Shown here in pieces: positions 33,078 to 41,931 of a DNA stretch of 45,188 nucleotides. Under the pieces are notes generated by a model. It saw only the letters and a list, made by a program, of their open reading frames with translations. It was not told where the DNA came from and made no database searches. The stretch is from positions 1-45,188 of the forward strand of contig NZ_JAGLBG010000007.1 in assembly GCF_018260405.1 (NCBI RefSeq), written 5' to 3'. The DNA comes from Deinococcus sp. Lineage in GTDB: Bacteria > Deinococcota > Deinococci > Deinococcales > Deinococcaceae. The stretch's first letter is position 1. Each line of letters starts with the position of its first letter. The position numbers and the translations under genes were made by a program.

Positions 33078-33122
33078 TCACGGAACATGTTTTGCTTGAT
33101 TTGAACTACAGGACGGTGCTTT

Positions 33123-33455
33123 ATGCGCGGTTACCTCGCGCTTCTTACAGCTGTTGGATTTGAAGTTTTCGGAACACTCTCACTGAAATTTGCCTCGCTC
33201 GGCCAGTTGCCGCTGGGCTGGCTCCTCACGGCGGCTTGCGTGGTGGCCTCTTACATGTTGTTATCCATCTCCTTTCGCCGTATTCCGGTGGCGGTGGCCT
33301 TTGCGGTCTGGGAAGCGGCGGGCCTCGCCCTGATTACTGTGTTGGGCTTCGTGCTGCTCGGAGAAAGCCTGACGCCGGTCAAAGGCCTGGCGCTGCTGGG
33401 GCTGGGAGCCGGGGCTTACCTGCTGCACCGGGGTTCGCGGGGGGCCGAAGCATGA
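33123..33455 (+). CDS. Paired SMR family transporter, subunit 1
   Basis: 110 residues, four membrane helices. The conserved membrane Glu of small multidrug resistance proteins is present (GFEVFGTLSLKFA, Glu14), as are the YMLLSISFRRIPVAVAFAVWEA and LGFVLLGE segments. It overlaps the next gene by 4 nt. Adjacent paired SMR subunits such as MdtIJ, YkkCD or EbrAB make heterodimeric exporters of polyamines or cations. Preceded by a 350-bp leader with small frames and inverted repeats. Confidence 0.88.
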   Translation: MRGYLALLTAVGFEVFGTLSLKFASLGQLPLGWLLTAACVVASYMLLSISFRRIPVAVAFAVWEAAGLALITVLGFVLLGESLTPVKGLALLGLGAGAYLLHRGSRGAEA

Positions 33456-33769
33456 ATGGCACCCCGTTTCTGATCGTGGCTGCGCTGCTGGATGTCTGGT
33501 CGAACGTGCTGCTTAAGCAGGCCGACGGGTTCAGGCACTGGAAGCCCTTTGCGCTGGCGATGGTGCTGGTTGTGGGGGCGTTTGGAATGCTGGGGCTGGC
33601 CCTCAAAACGGTGCCGCTGTCAACCGCCTACGCCACCTGGGGCGCCTTCGGGCTGGTTTTGACTGCGCTGCTGAGCCGCAAACTCGACGGTACCCGCCTA
33701 ACGCCGACGGCCTGGGCGGGCCTACTGCTGATCGTGGTTTGTGTGCTGGTACTGCATAGCCCGGCCTGA
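33452..33769 (+). CDS. Paired SMR family transporter, subunit 2
   Basis: 105 residues, four helices. Where subunit 1 has Glu14, this protein has an Asp (ALLDVWSNVLLKQADGF), so the pair is functionally asymmetric. TVPLSTAYATWGAFGLVLT matches the helix-3 dimer segment of SMR proteins. Coupled to subunit 1 through ATGA at 33452-33455. Its end lies 18 bp before the cysS leader promoter. Confidence 0.85.
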   Translation: MNGTPFLIVAALLDVWSNVLLKQADGFRHWKPFALAMVLVVGAFGMLGLALKTVPLSTAYATWGAFGLVLTALLSRKLDGTRLTPTAWAGLLLIVVCVLVLHSPA

Positions 33770-33786
33770 GCGCCCGCCGGTTTTGC

Positions 33787-33798
33787 TAGACTGCGCCT
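33787..33798 (+). promoter_or_regulatory. cysS leader promoter -10
   Basis: TAGACT (33787-33792) and six bases, then the leader peptide ATG at 33799. The same hexamer and spacing precede ruvB. No good -35 is visible. Confidence 0.6.
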
Positions 33799-33831
33799 AT
33801 GAACGCCCTGTGTTGCTCCGGCCTGCGGTAA
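33799..33831 (+). CDS. Cysteine leader peptide of cysS (MNALCCSGLR)
   Basis: ATG AAC GCC CTG TGT TGC TCC GGC CTG CGG TAA: ten codons with two adjacent Cys codons (33811-33816), Cys being rare in these proteins. It starts exactly 6 nt after TAGACT and has no RBS, so it should be read from the mRNA 5' end. It precedes an intrinsic terminator and the cysteinyl-tRNA synthetase gene. The obvious reading is a sensor of charged tRNA-Cys. It has the same length and layout as the asd leader. Confidence 0.82.
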   Translation: MNALCCSGLR

Positions 33832-33852
33832 GCAGCGCTTTTACGCTTTGCC

Positions 33853-33888
33853 CCGCGCCCTTTCTTTTGGAAGTCGGCGCGGTTTTTT
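33853..33888 (+). terminator. Attenuator terminator in the cysS leader
   Basis: CCGCGCC (33853-33859) pairs with GGCGCGG (33876-33882); an inner stem CTTTC/GGAAG adds five pairs with a TTTT loop and a 2-nt bulge; six T follow. It lies 41 bp before the cysS ATG, inside the 5' leader. The left arm can alternatively pair with GGCctGCGG at 33820-33828. Confidence 0.85.
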
Positions 33889-33929
33889 ATTGACCCGGCT
33901 GGTGCGAGAACAGCCAAAAAGGAATTTCC

Positions 33930-35402
<1,473 letters not shown>

Positions 35403-35842
35403 ATCTGGAAGCGTCAAGGTTCGGGCGTTAAGATTAGTCGGTAGTCAGACCGCTGTCAGAAGGGCGCGGCTAACCTGGCGTCGGCTACTCATACTTCCCC
35501 GACGCATGAGAGGCGCACCCGGCGAACCAGGTGTGCTCACCGTGTTTTTGGGGTATACGGACCGCTTCTCTTTCCAGTCGGATTTCATCCCCACGTTGGG
35601 AGATAGGGTCGGAACCGGTAGCAGAAGTGGTCCGGACATTTTTAAAATCCTGGTAAATGGCTTCCGGTTACAGTTCTGCGTATCCGGGAGCTCCTTATGC
35701 ACCTGTCCGTACCGTTGATTCACCGCTGACGAGACGACTTTCTAGACCTGCGCCAAGCTAAGCCAGTCAGCCAAAAAAGAAGGGCAGGCCCAAGCTGGAA
35801 GCTGTCCTGTCTAAAGCGGCTGGTTTACTTCAGGGCGCTGCT
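35403..35842. other. 440-bp gap after cysS
   Basis: No gene is seen on either strand. ATACGGACC near 35553 and GTCCGTACC near 35705 look like decayed family A ends about 150 bp apart. A weak hairpin with a T-rich tail on the minus strand (about 35775-35812) could end the DUF2171 transcript. Confidence 0.4.
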
Positions 35843-36100
35843 TTACTTCACGTCGCTGCGGGCCACATTGAGGTAGACGGCCACTTCATCCATGCTCTCG
35901 ACTTGCGACAGGGGGACCAGATGGTGCTGACCGTCGGTGCTGTCGGTGCGCGTCAGCTTGAGCTGATCCCCGGCCAGGTAATCGACAGTGCCCACGTGCT
36001 CACCGTTTTTGTCCTTGACCTGAAGGTGCTCGCCTTCACGCTCCAGGCGGTCTTTAAGATGCTGCTCGATCCTCTGGGCAATCTGGTTGGCTTCGTTCAT
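35843..36100 (-). CDS. DUF2171 family protein
   Basis: 85 residues, cytoplasmic, no Cys. The N-terminal third is helical and charged (NQIAQRIEQHLKDRLEREGEH); the rest matches DUF2171, a small beta-barrel-like domain with DKNGEHVGTVDYLAGDQLKLTR and a terminal VYLNVARSDVK. The family is common in Deinococcus and other bacteria without known function, often described near stress genes. It stands alone. Confidence 0.8.
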   Translation of the reverse strand: MNEANQIAQRIEQHLKDRLEREGEHLQVKDKNGEHVGTVDYLAGDQLKLTRTDSTDGQHHLVPLSQVESMDEVAVYLNVARSDVK

Positions 36101-36266
36101 GCCGTCAGCCTAGATAAAAGCTGGGGTCGGCCCATGAGAGAAGCCTCAAGACAGACTTAGAAATGAACCCTCTCACACAATTCGGCACTTTGCCCGCCTG
36201 AGACACGGTTTGAGCAAGTGCAGACCACCGTAGCAGAACACGAAAGTATCCAGGAGTCCATTTGGT

Positions 36267-36293
36267 TTACCTACCGGTAAGTAAGATCTTGGT
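36267..36293 (+). promoter_or_regulatory. Promoter and dyad upstream of HsmA-like gene
   Basis: TTACC tacc GGTAA (36267-36280) is a perfect dyad that lies just before TAAGAT (36282-36287), which is exactly 6 nt before the ATG at 36294. A repressor bound to the dyad would cover the promoter spacer. Confidence 0.55.
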
Positions 36294-36686
36294 ATGAATC
36301 TTTTACTGCTGAGCGCCATCATCGCCATGACCACCGCCCTCGTCTGCTACAGCCTGGGGGTGTGGGGAGAAAAACGCGCGGGCACGCTCAAGCCGGTGCA
36401 TCTGGCCGCCTTCTGGGGCGGGCTGCTGTGCGACATGACTGGCACCGAGATGATGCGCCGCATCGCCGAAACGGGGGCCGTCGGCGCAGGGGGTAACTTG
36501 CACGCAGCGCTAGGTGCGGCGGCCCTGCTGCTCATGGGCATTCATACCGTGTGGGCGACCGTGACCTACCTGCGCCACAACACCGACCTGATGCGCACTT
36601 TTCACCGCTTCAGCCTGGGCGTCTGGAGCCTGTGGCTGATTCCTTTTGTCAGTGGGCTGATCCTGGCCAACCTCCCGCACCACTGA
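36294..36686 (+). CDS. HsmA/TIGR03987-like membrane protein
   Basis: 130 residues, four membrane helices. Matches the small HsmA-like family: SLGVWGEKRAGTLKPVHLAAFW, then a helix with CDMTGTEMM, then NLHAALGAAALLLMGIHTVWA and a final helix. His and Asp residues inside helices could bind metal or haem, but no activity is known. Leaderless-type start: TAAGAT 6 nt before ATG. The dyad in the promoter suggests regulation. Confidence 0.72.
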   Translation: MNLLLLSAIIAMTTALVCYSLGVWGEKRAGTLKPVHLAAFWGGLLCDMTGTEMMRRIAETGAVGAGGNLHAALGAAALLLMGIHTVWATVTYLRHNTDLMRTFHRFSLGVWSLWLIPFVSGLILANLPHH

Positions 36687-36769
36687 ACGCTGGCCGCAGC
36701 TCCTTGTGTGGCTTCAGTTAAGGCTCAGATGAAATAAAATGGCTAATGACTTGCTACGCTGTAGCCCTG

Positions 36770-36826
36770 ATGGAGTTACGGCGTAGCGTGTGTTCGGTTA
36801 GGTTCCTGCGGGCAGGTCTGCGTTGA
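36770..36826 (+). CDS. Upstream 18-residue frame coupled to DUF808 gene
   Basis: ATG at 36770, TGA at 36824-36826; the stop overlaps the TTG start of the DUF808 gene (TTGA). The peptide is basic (MELRRSVCSVRFLRAGLR). TACGCT lies 9 nt before the ATG. The overlap suggests that ribosomes finishing this frame restart at the TTG. It could be chance. Confidence 0.35.
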   Translation: MELRRSVCSVRFLRAGLR

Positions 36827-37776
36827 GCGGCGGGTTGGTGGCTCTGCTCGACGATGTGGCGACCATTGCCAAGGTCGCGGCGGCCTCGCTCGACGACGTT
36901 GGGGCGGCGGCGGGCAAGGCGGGGGCCAAGGCCATTGGGGTCGTGGTAGACGATACGGCGGTGACCCCGAGCTATGTAGCTGGCTTTGCCGCCGAGCGCG
37001 AACTGCCGATCATCAAACGTATTGCCCTGGGGTCGCTGCGCAACAAGATCGTGTTTATCCTGCCCGCGATCATGCTGCTCAGCGAGTTTTTGCCAGCCGC
37101 CATGGAACCGCTGCTGATGGTGGGCGGGGTTTACCTGTGCTTCGAGGGGGCCGAGAAGGTCTATGAAGCCGCGCTGGGCCACAGTGGAGCGCATGCCTCA
37201 CCTGATAGAGCCGAACCGCGCCCCCTGAGCGGCAAAGCCCACGAGGAAGCGATGGTATCCGGGGCCATCCGCACCGACTTTATTCTGTCGGCGGAAATTA
37301 TGGTGATTGCGCTGGCCGAGGTCGCCACGCAGCCTTTCGCCTCGCGGGCCATCGTGCTGGTCGTAGTGGCGCTGATGATCACGGCGCTGGTGTACGGCGT
37401 GGTTGGGCTGATCGTCAAGATGGACGATATCGGGCTACACCTGGCTAAAAGCGGTTCCGGCGCGGCGCGGGGCGTGGGCCGGGCGCTGGTCATTGGAATG
37501 CCCGTGATCATGTCGGCCCTCTCGGTCATCGGAACGGCGGCGATGCTGTGGGTCGGCGGGCACATCATCATCGCCGGGCTGGAACATTTTCATTACGACG
37601 CGCTGGCGCACCTTGTCCATGGGGCCTCTGTCGCGGCGGCCAGGGCGGTGCCCTTCGCTTCCGGTGTGGTGGGCTGGCTGGTCGAAACGCTGGTATCGGG
37701 CCTTTTCGGGGTGCTGGTCGGCGGCGTAGTCGTGGCGCTGCTGCACCTGCTGCCGAAAAAGCAACAGCAGCACTAG
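36823..37776 (+). CDS. DUF808 family inner membrane protein (YedI-like)
   Basis: 317 residues, several membrane segments. The N-terminus SGGLVALLDDVATIAKVAAAS and the following VVVDDTAVTPSYVAG match E. coli YedI; this fixes the start at TTG 36823, since no other start gives the family N-terminus. AGGT lies 6-9 nt upstream. The function of the family is unknown. A three-unit 15-bp tandem repeat follows the stop. Confidence 0.87.
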   Translation: MSGGLVALLDDVATIAKVAAASLDDVGAAAGKAGAKAIGVVVDDTAVTPSYVAGFAAERELPIIKRIALGSLRNKIVFILPAIMLLSEFLPAAMEPLLMVGGVYLCFEGAEKVYEAALGHSGAHASPDRAEPRPLSGKAHEEAMVSGAIRTDFILSAEIMVIALAEVATQPFASRAIVLVVVALMITALVYGVVGLIVKMDDIGLHLAKSGSGAARGVGRALVIGMPVIMSALSVIGTAAMLWVGGHIIIAGLEHFHYDALAHLVHGASVAAARAVPFASGVVGWLVETLVSGLFGVLVGGVVVALLHLLPKKQQQH

Positions 37777-37795
37777 GCGCGTTCCGTATCCGCTT

Positions 37796-37840
37796 TAACC
37801 TGTGGACACTGGACCTGTGGGCGCTGAACCTGTGGGTGCC
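37796..37840. repeat. Three copies of a 15-bp tandem repeat
   Basis: ACCTGTGG recurs at 37798, 37813 and 37828, period 15, with related bases between. It lies in the 130-bp gap between the DUF808 gene and proS. Confidence 0.6.
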
Positions 37841-37908
37841 GGGGTGGTCGGGGCGGTGACCGCGCTCAAATAAAGCCAAATCTGTAGAAGCCGCTATCCT
37901 GTTTAGCG

Positions 37909-39393
37909 ATGACCAAGGACGCAGAGAAGAAGGACAACAAGGCGCAGCAGTACGGCGTGACGCCCCAGAGTGTGGATTTTAACGACTGGTACAACGAAGT
38001 CGTTAAAAAGGCCGACCTGGCGGACAATTCCCCGGTGGCGGGTGCCATGGTCGTGCGGCCTTACGGCTCGGCGCTGTGGGAAAACATCCAGCGCTGGCTC
38101 GACGACCGCTTCAAGGCCTCAGATCACGAATCGCTTATCTTTCCGACGCTGATTCCCATGGGCTTTATCATGAAGGAAGCCGACCACGTCGAGGGATTTG
38201 CGCCCGAACTGTTTACCGTGAACAAGATCGGCACCGAGGAACTGGCCGAGCCTTACGTCATGCGCCCGACCAGCGAAACGATCATCGGGCACATGTGGGC
38301 GGGGTGGCTCAACAGTTACCGCGACCTGCCCTTTTTGCACTACCAGTGGGGCAGCGTGTTCCGTGCCGAGCTCCGCACCAAGGCGTTTCTCCGTACTTCC
38401 GAGTTCTACTGGCATGAGGGCCACACCGCCCACGCCGCCGAAGACGAGGCGCTGGCCGAAGTCCGCATGATTCTCGACCTGTACCACGAATTTTGCCGCG
38501 ACGTGCTGGCGCTACCCGTAGTGCGCGGCGAAAAGACGGCCACCGAGCGCTTTGCCGGGGCGGTCAGCACCTTTTCCATCGAGGGCATGATGCGCGACGG
38601 CAAGGCCCTTCAAAGCGGCACCAGCCACTACCTGGGCCAGAACTTTTCCAGGGCCTTCGACGTGAAATTCCAGACCCGTGAGCAAAAGGAAGACTACGCC
38701 CACACGACCAGCTGGGCCATTTCCAGCCGCATCATCGGGGCGATCATCATGACCCACGGCGACGACTTCGGGCTGATCATGCCGCCGCGCATCGCCCCCG
38801 TTCAGGTCGTCATTATTCCAGTGGGCCGCAAGGACAACTTTAGCGAAATGGTCGCCGAAGGCGAGAAACTGGCCGCCGAACTGCGTGCCGGGGGCGTGCG
38901 CGTGCGTGTGGACAAGCGCGACGGCGTAACCAACGGCTTCAAGTACAACGACTGGGAACTCAAGGGCGTGCCGGTACGCATCGAACTCGGCCCCCGCGAT
39001 CTGGAAAGTGGCGTGGTGGTCGTTAAAAACCGCAACAGCGACGAAAAGGAAACCCTGCCCCGCGCCGAAGCGGTGAGCGGCCTGGCAGCCCGCCTGGACG
39101 CTATTCACGACTGGCTGTACGCACGTGCCGCCAACTTCATGCTGGAACACACCACCGAAGTGGACGATTACGAGACCTTCAAGCAGAAGCTGGAAGAAGG
39201 CCACTGGGTGCGGGCTTACCACTGCGGCGACGCGGCCTGCGAAAAGCAGATCAAGGAAGATACCAAGGCCACGACCCGCAACGTGCCACTGGACGACGCC
39301 GAATTCTTCAACGAAAGGGGCGAGGGCCAGTGCGCGAGGTGTGGCCAGCCGGGGGCCTACGGCAAGCGGGTGATCTTCGGGCGGCAGTACTGA
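37909..39393 (+). CDS. proS: Prolyl-tRNA synthetase (archaeal/eukaryal type)
   Basis: 494 residues, the short form without the bacterial editing insertion, as in Thermus. Class II motif 2 region (FRAELRTKAFLRTSEFYWHEGHTAH) and motif 3 region are present, followed by the anticodon-binding domain and a C-terminal zinc-ribbon-like end (CGDAACEKQIKE and CARCGQPG). It charges tRNA-Pro. TATCCT lies 8 nt before the ATG and no Shine-Dalgarno is seen. No attenuator was found in front of it, unlike cysS. Confidence 0.96.
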   Translation: MTKDAEKKDNKAQQYGVTPQSVDFNDWYNEVVKKADLADNSPVAGAMVVRPYGSALWENIQRWLDDRFKASDHESLIFPTLIPMGFIMKEADHVEGFAPELFTVNKIGTEELAEPYVMRPTSETIIGHMWAGWLNSYRDLPFLHYQWGSVFRAELRTKAFLRTSEFYWHEGHTAHAAEDEALAEVRMILDLYHEFCRDVLALPVVRGEKTATERFAGAVSTFSIEGMMRDGKALQSGTSHYLGQNFSRAFDVKFQTREQKEDYAHTTSWAISSRIIGAIIMTHGDDFGLIMPPRIAPVQVVIIPVGRKDNFSEMVAEGEKLAAELRAGGVRVRVDKRDGVTNGFKYNDWELKGVPVRIELGPRDLESGVVVVKNRNSDEKETLPRAEAVSGLAARLDAIHDWLYARAANFMLEHTTEVDDYETFKQKLEEGHWVRAYHCGDAACEKQIKEDTKATTRNVPLDDAEFFNERGEGQCARCGQPGAYGKRVIFGRQY

Positions 39394-39404
39394 TACTGAA
39401 CGAC

Positions 39405-39466
39405 TAGACCTCTTGCGAAAGTGGGAGTTCGGGGGCGGCCCGGCCCCCACTTTCGCAAGAGGTCTA
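39405..39466. repeat. 21-bp perfect inverted repeat (MITE-like) after proS
   Basis: TAGACCTCTTGCGAAAGTGG... on the left (39405-39425) is exactly complementary to 39446-39466, 20-nt GC-rich loop. Such GACCTCTTGCGAAA-type ends resemble the terminal repeats of transposase-dependent elements. It has no T tract, but as a long stem it may also stop the proS transcript. A 15-bp fragment of family B abuts it at 39470. Confidence 0.65.
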
Positions 39467-39498
39467 TTGAGAGCAGTTCTCCGATTGCCTGCGCCGCT

Positions 39499-39948
39499 TC
39501 AACTCCAGTGGGCGACGGGCTGTTCGCCGCGCACCAGCAGCACTGGAATGGTCGAGTGCTCCACGACGGCCTGCGCCACACTGCCCAGCAGCATCTTGCC
39601 CAGGCCGGTGCGTCCGTGGGTGGTCATCACGATCATGCTGGCATTCAGCGACCGGGCCGTACTCAGAATGGTCTGCCAGACACTGCGGTTGGCGGTGCGC
39701 TCGATGCGTACGTCGGTGTCCGGGAAGGCGGCGGTCAATTCGTCGCGCAGCGCCGCTTGCTGGGTGCGCAGTTCCTCCTCGCTGAGCGGAACGATGTAGC
39801 CGAATTCTCCGGTGACGATGGGGGCTGGGTCGGTCTGCACCGAAAGTACGGTCAGTTCTGCCCCCAGAGCGGTAGCCAGCGCCCTGGCGTGTGCGACTCC
39901 CTGCTGTCCGAGCGGACTGGCATCTGTGGTAACCAGAATTCTTGCCAT
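39499..39948 (-). CDS. Universal stress protein (UspA family)
   Basis: 149 residues. Starts MARILVTTDASPLG, has the ATP-binding loop GRTGLGKMLLGS (112-123) and ends PVLLVR. ATP-binding Usp proteins act as stress-linked switches in the cytoplasm. The RBS AAGGAGG is unusually strong for this window (7 nt before ATG), pointing to an ordinary leadered mRNA. Convergent with proS. Confidence 0.92.
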   Translation of the reverse strand: MARILVTTDASPLGQQGVAHARALATALGAELTVLSVQTDPAPIVTGEFGYIVPLSEEELRTQQAALRDELTAAFPDTDVRIERTANRSVWQTILSTARSLNASMIVMTTHGRTGLGKMLLGSVAQAVVEHSTIPVLLVRGEQPVAHWS

Positions 39949-40061
39949 GGAAATCCTCCTTGACCTTCACTCTGGTTCCCGGGCATTACCTGGGCATTAC
40001 GGGCCAGCCGGGGGGCCGGTATGCCAGTGCATTTCTGCGACTGGCGGCGTAAATTTAGCTT

Positions 40062-40469
40062 ATGTCTACAGACCCGGCCCTGCACCAATCTGACCTGCAT
40101 CAGGCCCATATTCGTGACCAGCTGACCAGACCACAGGCCCACTTTATGCCCAGTGACGTGCTGGCCGACTTTTCGCTGAGGCGCACCAACGATCTGCCGC
40201 CTGGCGCGGCCCATACGCCCTGGCAAGAGCTGTGGCCCCTGCGCTATGCCCAGCACGACACTCTGGAATCTGTGCGCCCGGAACCGTGCCGCGCCGCCGA
40301 GTGGCCCGCCTCGTACTGGCCTGCCCAGGCAAGCGGCAGCGTTGCCAATCAGCAGGTGGCGGCTTTCAATGCCGGGCAGTTTGCTGTGCTGGCCCTGCTG
40401 GCCGACCACAACGCCTGTCACCTGGGCAAACTGACGCTGCTTAGGCGGCTGAGTGGGGGAGCCGCATGA
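40062..40469 (+). CDS. DinB-like protein, probably shortened
   Basis: 135 residues. HTPWQELWPLRYAQHDTLE and the late ADHNACHLGKLTLLRRLSG match DinB/DUF664-type four-helix metal proteins, whose His residues hold a metal. Relatives are usually about 160-170 residues; the region around 105-118 seems to lack some 30 residues, so one helix may be cut. Leaderless-type start: TAAATT exactly 6 nt before the ATG. Coupled to pdxH by ATGA at 40466-40469. Confidence 0.68.
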   Translation: MSTDPALHQSDLHQAHIRDQLTRPQAHFMPSDVLADFSLRRTNDLPPGAAHTPWQELWPLRYAQHDTLESVRPEPCRAAEWPASYWPAQASGSVANQQVAAFNAGQFAVLALLADHNACHLGKLTLLRRLSGGAA

Positions 40470-41110
40470 CCGACCTGACTTCCATGCGGCTGTCGTACAC
40501 CCGCGCCGAGTTGCGCCGCGCCGACCTGAACCCCGACCCGCTGTCGCAGTTTGAACACTGGTTTGGCGAAGCCCTGGCCGCCGACTTGCCCGAGCCTTAC
40601 GCCATGCAGCTGGCGACCGCTGGCGTGCAGGGCCGCCCCAGCGTCCGCACAGTGCTGCTGCGCGGCAAGGGGCCGGAGGGGCTGACCTTCTACACCAATT
40701 TCGAGTCTCATAAGGGCCTTGACCTAAGTGTCAATCCCCAGGCCGAAGTGCTGTTCTACTGGGCCGAACTGGAGCGCCAGGTGCGGGCTTACGGGCCGGT
40801 GCAGCGCGTGCCTGCCGCCGAGGCCGACCACTACTTCCATGTTCGCCCCCGCGAAAGCCAGCTGGCCGCGCACGCCAGCGACCCCCAGAGTGCGCCAGTC
40901 GCCGACCGCGCCGCTCTGGAAGCCAGATTCGCGGCCCTACACGACCGTTTTCTGGAAGGTTCCACGGTGCCGCGCCCCGAATTCTGGGGTGGCTACCGCG
41001 TGCAGGTGCAGGAATGGGAATTCTGGCAGGGGAGACCCAACCGCATGCACGACCGCTTCCGGTATACGCGCCGGGGCGAAGGCTGGCAGCTTGAGCGCCT
41101 AATGCCCTGA
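40466..41110 (+). CDS. pdxH: Pyridoxamine 5'-phosphate oxidase
   Basis: 214 residues, normal length. FMN enzyme that oxidises pyridoxamine or pyridoxine phosphate to pyridoxal phosphate. Typical blocks are RPSVRTVLLRGKGPEGLTFYT, NFESHKGLDL, the YWAELERQVRAYG segment and the C-terminal WEFWQGRPNRMHDRF. Second gene of a two-gene operon behind the DinB-like gene, with a 4-nt overlap. Confidence 0.95.
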   Translation: MTDLTSMRLSYTRAELRRADLNPDPLSQFEHWFGEALAADLPEPYAMQLATAGVQGRPSVRTVLLRGKGPEGLTFYTNFESHKGLDLSVNPQAEVLFYWAELERQVRAYGPVQRVPAAEADHYFHVRPRESQLAAHASDPQSAPVADRAALEARFAALHDRFLEGSTVPRPEFWGGYRVQVQEWEFWQGRPNRMHDRFRYTRRGEGWQLERLMP

Positions 41111-41165
41111 GATTCCGTAAAGCGTTTCCTATTTCGCGGCGCACCCCCTGCGCCATACTGGAGCC

Positions 41166-41582
41166 ATGACGAACCTGTATACCGCCGAAGCGACCGCCAC
41201 CGGAGGCCGGAGCGGCCACACCCGGAGCAGCGATAGCCGCCTGGATCTCCACCTCAGCGTGCCCAAAAGCATGGGCGGTGACGACGGCCCCGGCACCAAC
41301 CCCGAACAGCTGTTTGCCGCCGGGTACGCGGCCTGCTTCCAGGGGGCGCTGGGTGTGGTGGCCCGCCGCCAGAAGCTGGAAGTCAGCGAGGACAGTACGG
41401 TTACGGCGCGCGTCGGGCTGCAAAAGTCGGGGCTGGCCTTCGCGCTCGACGTGGAACTCGAAGGGCATTTTCCCGGCCTGAGCCAGGAGCAGGGGCTGGA
41501 ACTGATGCACGCTGCCCATGAGGTCTGCCCCTACAGCGTCGCCACGCGTGGCAATGTGGACGTGCGCCTCAGCGTCAGGTGA
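41166..41582 (+). CDS. ohr: Organic hydroperoxide resistance protein (Ohr/OsmC family)
   Basis: 138 residues. The reactive Cys57 (AACF) and resolving Cys121 (EVCPYS) of Ohr are present, with Arg15 in the GGRSGHTRS region and the PEQLFAAGYAACF signature. It detoxifies organic peroxides with lipoyl-dependent reduction. GGAG just before the ATG can serve as RBS; CATACT also lies exactly 6 nt upstream. A weak hairpin follows. Confidence 0.94.
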   Translation: MTNLYTAEATATGGRSGHTRSSDSRLDLHLSVPKSMGGDDGPGTNPEQLFAAGYAACFQGALGVVARRQKLEVSEDSTVTARVGLQKSGLAFALDVELEGHFPGLSQEQGLELMHAAHEVCPYSVATRGNVDVRLSVR

Positions 41583-41589
41583 TACACAA

Positions 41590-41612
41590 GGGCAGAAATA
41601 ATGGTTCTGCCC
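41590..41612 (+). terminator. Hairpin after ohr
   Basis: GGGCAGAA (41590-41597) pairs with TTCTGCCC (41605-41612), 7-nt loop, T-poor tail. Probable weak terminator. Confidence 0.5.
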
Positions 41613-41685
41613 ACTTTCACAATCTTATTTTGAAAAGTGCGACCAACAGGAAGTTTTTGGCCCTTTCACCCTTGCCCGCCGAGTG

Positions 41686-41876
41686 ATACGGACTCCGGAA
41701 AGCTCTGCAAACCCTTTAGCCCGAGCGGACTTGTAGGGCTGCGCCACTAAACGGATTCGGGCGCTTTTCTCGGATATGCGGAACGGTCACCAGGGGTTCC
41801 TTGCCGCGAACTACGTATTTTTTCGCCTCTGCCCAACTTGAATCCAAAATGGCCTGGTTCAATCGGCAGTTCGTAT
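41686..41876 (+). repeat. Repeat family A, full-length copy (191 bp)
   Basis: The left end ATACGGACTCCGG and the right end, read outward as ATACGAACTGCCGATTG, are inverted copies. The 3' part has CCGCGAACTACG, TTTCGCCTCTGCCCAACTTG and GGTTCAATCGGCAGTTCG in the same order as other copies. This is the only copy where both ends are clear, so it defines the unit. Confidence 0.7.
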
Positions 41877-41886
41877 GCCGTAACAA

Positions 41887-41921
41887 CAAACGCCCGTCCG
41901 GAAAGCATTTTCTGGCGGGCG
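41887..41921 (-). terminator. Terminator of the ATP-cone kinase gene
   Basis: On the minus strand CGCCCG (41921-41916) pairs with CGGGCG (41896-41891), with an inner CCAGAAA/TTTCCGG stem, then TTTGTTGTT. It lies about 10 bp past the stop. Confidence 0.72.
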
Positions 41922-41931
41922 CTACAGCTTG

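Noticed and set aside
37796..37860. Trp-rich leader peptide before proS (frame containing NLW, DLW, NLW)
   Set aside because: It results from a 15-bp tandem repeat, has no start at a promoter, is not Pro-rich and is not followed by a terminator.
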